This document shows, piece after piece, positions 52,469 to 64,000 of a stretch of DNA of 64,000 bases. The DNA is from Hydrogenophaga sp. (GTDB taxonomy: Bacteria; Pseudomonadota; Gammaproteobacteria; Burkholderiales; Burkholderiaceae_C), in contig JAGKSX010000065.1 in the NCBI GenBank assembly GCA_018993155.1, forward strand, positions 62,001 through 126,000, in the 5' to 3' direction. Both the position numbers and the translations under genes were made by a program. A model generated the notes under the pieces. The model saw only the letters and a list, made by a program, of their open reading frames with translations, was not told where the DNA came from and did not search any database. Every line of letters starts with the position of its first letter. The first letter of the stretch is position 1.

Positions 52469-53329
52469 TCAGCGGTTCGAAGGCAGCACGCGGCTTGTCA
52501 GCCAGTCGTCGGTCATGGCCAGGAAGGCCTGCTGCGCGGTGCGTGTCGTGATCAGGTGGTCCGACACTTCCAGGTAGTTGAAGCCCACCTTCTCGTGGAA
52601 CGGGAACTGGCCGAACATGCCCTTGAACTGGCCGGCGTGGTTGAACCACTCGGGCTCTCCGCCGCAGTAGACAAACAGCAGCTCCACGCCACCGTCGCTC
52701 AGCGTCTGGATGCGCTGGCCGAAGACCTCTTTCGGCGGCACGAGGGAGACTTCCACCGCGCGCCCGCTGCCGTTGCCGCCATCGCCGTCGGTGGCTCTGG
52801 CGCGGAACAGGCCGAGCAGCCGGTCGGCCGCCTTGCGCACCGTGCCCGCCAGGCCCGCGCGGCGCAGCTTGTAGAAGAAGGTGCGGGTGCGTGAGGCGGC
52901 CGTGGGGTAGGCGTAGAGGTCCCACAGCAGGATGGCGCGCAGGCGCGGGTCTTCCAGCGCCACCAAGTGCGCCACCTCGGCGCCCGAGCAGAAACCCACC
53001 ATCATGAAGCGGGCGCAGCCAAAGCGCGCCTGGGCCGCGTCCATCACCGAACGCGTGTCGGCCACCCATTGCTCGACCACCGGCAGGGTGCTGGCGGTGC
53101 GGCGGCTGTCGCCCAGGCCGCTCATGTCGAAACGCACGGAAGGAATGCCCTGGGCCGCGAGGCGGCGCGCGAGGTGCACGTTCATGCGGTGCGGCCCGCT
53201 GCGCGGGATCACGCCGGAGTTGGTCAACAGCGCCACGACGGGCGGCGCGCCGTTGAAGCCCGTGTCGGCGGGCGTGAAGGTGGCGACGAGGTGGTTTTCG
53301 ATCCCCAGCGTCAGGGTGTGTTCGGCCAT
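52469..53329 (-). CDS. Alpha/beta-hydrolase-fold protein with Cys nucleophile (pair member B2)
   Basis: 286 residues on the minus strand, ATG complementary to 53327-53329, three bases after the stop of the gene at 53333-54139. It is a homologue of the 51569-52459 product: GPHRMNVHLARRLAA (45-59), RFDMSGLGDS (66-75), elbow VGFCSGAEVA with Cys114 in place of Ser, and a C-terminal His in VSDHLITT (His258). A basic and Gly-rich stretch in the middle (about 150-190) differs from its paralogue. It is the terminal gene of the minus-strand operon. Its position downstream of a megasynthase lacking a TE domain mirrors that of its paralogue on the plus strand. An acyltransferase/cyclase/thioesterase role is inferred. 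Confidence 0.88.
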   Translation of the reverse strand: MAEHTLTLGIENHLVATFTPADTGFNGAPPVVALLTNSGVIPRSGPHRMNVHLARRLAAQGIPSVRFDMSGLGDSRRTASTLPVVEQWVADTRSVMDAAQARFGCARFMMVGFCSGAEVAHLVALEDPRLRAILLWDLYAYPTAASRTRTFFYKLRRAGLAGTVRKAADRLLGLFRARATDGDGGNGSGRAVEVSLVPPKEVFGQRIQTLSDGGVELLFVYCGGEPEWFNHAGQFKGMFGQFPFHEKVGFNYLEVSDHLITTRTAQQAFLAMTDDWLTSRVLPSNR

Positions 53330-53332
53330 CGG

Positions 53333-54139
53333 TCAGTCGAGGGTGGAGAGAACGGCGCGCAGCAGGTCCGGAGGGACGATCGCCGTGCCCATCGCCTGAC
53401 TGGACATCCAGTCGGTGATCTGCCCGATATTGTGCAGGCGGAACTCGGGGTGGTTCTCCAGGTCGGCGAAATGCCCGCGCTGTTCATCGGGCACCGCGCA
53501 GAGCACGCGCACACCGCGCCGCAGCGCGGGCGCCACCTGCACGTCGCGCAGGTTCTGCAGTTCGTCGGCCAGGGACTGGCCCAGGTGAAAGCCGAGCAGG
53601 TCGCCCGGCAGACCGGGGGCGACGCCCTTGTCGCTGGCGAGCAGCCGGTCCCAGGGCACGCGGAACATGCGCACCAGCTCTCGCTGGTGGCCTTCCATGA
53701 GCTGGCGCACGTAGGTGGGACCGTCGAGCACCGGCTCCCACAGCACGAGCTGCGTGGGCGGCTTGCGCGCGCGCAGGGCCGCGCGCAGCGCGAGGGTGGC
53801 GCCCAGGCCCATGCCGAACCAGATCACGGGCGCGCCATCGCCGTCCTGCAGTTGCTCATGGGCGGCCAGGGTGTCGTCCAGCCAGCCGCTGAGCGATTGG
53901 TCTTCCTCGTTGCCGGGGGAGTCGCCAGTGCCGTGGTAGTCGAAACGAAGGGATTCACAGCGCTCGCGCGCGAGCCGCTCGCCCACGACGCGGTAGATGG
54001 CCGCGGTGCGCACGGCCTCCTGGCCGAGCGGGCGGCACAGCAGGAAGCGCGCGCGCGGTTCGCCACCGCTGCTGGCGGTCTGGTACACGCCCACCATTTC
54101 CCGCCCGGGGCGGCCAAAACGTCTGATCGCAAGGTCCAT
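53333..54139 (-). CDS. Alpha/beta-hydrolase-fold protein without a Ser/Cys nucleophile (pair member A2)
   Basis: 268 residues on the minus strand, 25 bases after the stop of the megasynthase. Related in layout to the 50799-51569 product: FLLCRPLGQEA (32-42), LRFDYHGTGDSPG (64-76), then the elbow WFGMGLGATLA, where Gly111 sits at the nucleophile position (GxSxG becomes GMGLG). There is no replacement Ser or Cys at the elbow, so ordinary serine-hydrolase chemistry is unlikely. It immediately precedes a Cys-type partner, in the same A-then-B order as the plus-strand pair. It may be a scaffold or regulatory subunit for that partner, or use a different mechanism; neither is shown by the sequence. 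Confidence 0.85.
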   Translation of the reverse strand: MDLAIRRFGRPGREMVGVYQTASSGGEPRARFLLCRPLGQEAVRTAAIYRVVGERLARERCESLRFDYHGTGDSPGNEEDQSLSGWLDDTLAAHEQLQDGDGAPVIWFGMGLGATLALRAALRARKPPTQLVLWEPVLDGPTYVRQLMEGHQRELVRMFRVPWDRLLASDKGVAPGLPGDLLGFHLGQSLADELQNLRDVQVAPALRRGVRVLCAVPDEQRGHFADLENHPEFRLHNIGQITDWMSSQAMGTAIVPPDLLRAVLSTLD

Positions 54140-54164
54140 GGAGTCGAATCGGTGGTGTGCCGGG

Positions 54165-64000
<9,836 letters not shown>

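Noticed and set aside
52455-52473. Bidirectional terminator between the convergent operons
   Set aside because: GCTGA/TCAGC pairs only five bases, the arms are largely the two stop codons themselves, and no T-run follows.

Overview
The window is almost entirely one large modular biosynthetic gene cluster for a hybrid cis-AT polyketide/nonribosomal peptide. The DNA is very GC-rich (visibly around 70% or more). Genes are packed with ATGA, GTGA, TTGA or TGATG start/stop overlaps. The only sizeable internal gap holds a three-hairpin C/G-rich repeat of a type I associate with Comamonadaceae (Burkholderiales; relatives of Acidovorax, Variovorax and Hydrogenophaga). That host assignment is inference, not proof. 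I do not recognise the cluster as one for a named natural product.

Layout. 1-184 (minus) is the start of an Sfp-type phosphopantetheinyl transferase that runs off the left edge. 185-536 is the divergent control region. From 537 to 52459 (plus) there is what looks like one operon of 14 genes: type II thioesterase; PKS modules M1 (KS-AT-KR-ACP), M2 (KS-AT-DH-ER-KR-ACP), M3 (KS-AT-MT-ACP), M4 (KS-AT-DH-MT-ER-KR-ACP) and M5 (KS-AT-DH-MT-KR-ACP), one gene each; two paralogous EamA/DMT membrane transporters; M6 (KS-AT-DH-ER-KR-ACP); M7 (docking-C-A-PCP); M8 (KS-AT-KR-PCP); M9 (docking-C-A-PCP); then two alpha/beta-hydrolase-fold proteins. A convergent minus-strand group fills 52469-64000: a megasynthase cut by the right edge (KS tail-AT-ACP-aminotransferase-C-A-PCP-C-decayed A-PCP), followed downstream by two more alpha/beta-hydrolase-fold proteins.

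How it may work. The PPTase would activate the carrier proteins and the type II TE would clear misprimed ones. The minus-strand enzyme extends a starter chosen outside the window, converts the beta-keto group to a beta-amine (as in iturin/mycosubtilin-type synthases) and adds one residue read as glycine. M1-M6 build a chain with one hydroxyl, three fully reduced steps, one unreduced methylated step and one methylated olefin. M7-M9 add Gly, a reduced malonate and a second Gly. All three intact A domains read by hand as DILQCG(M/L)(V/I)WK, a glycine-like code.

Most unusual point. Neither assembly-line end carries a thioesterase domain. Instead each is followed, in the same order, by a two-gene pair of hydrolase-fold proteins. 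The first of each pair has no Ser/Cys at the nucleophile elbow (GLRLG; GMGLG); the second has a Cys elbow (GLCSG; GFCSG). Together with the decayed A domain next to one pair, this is the best candidate here for an undescribed release or cyclisation system.
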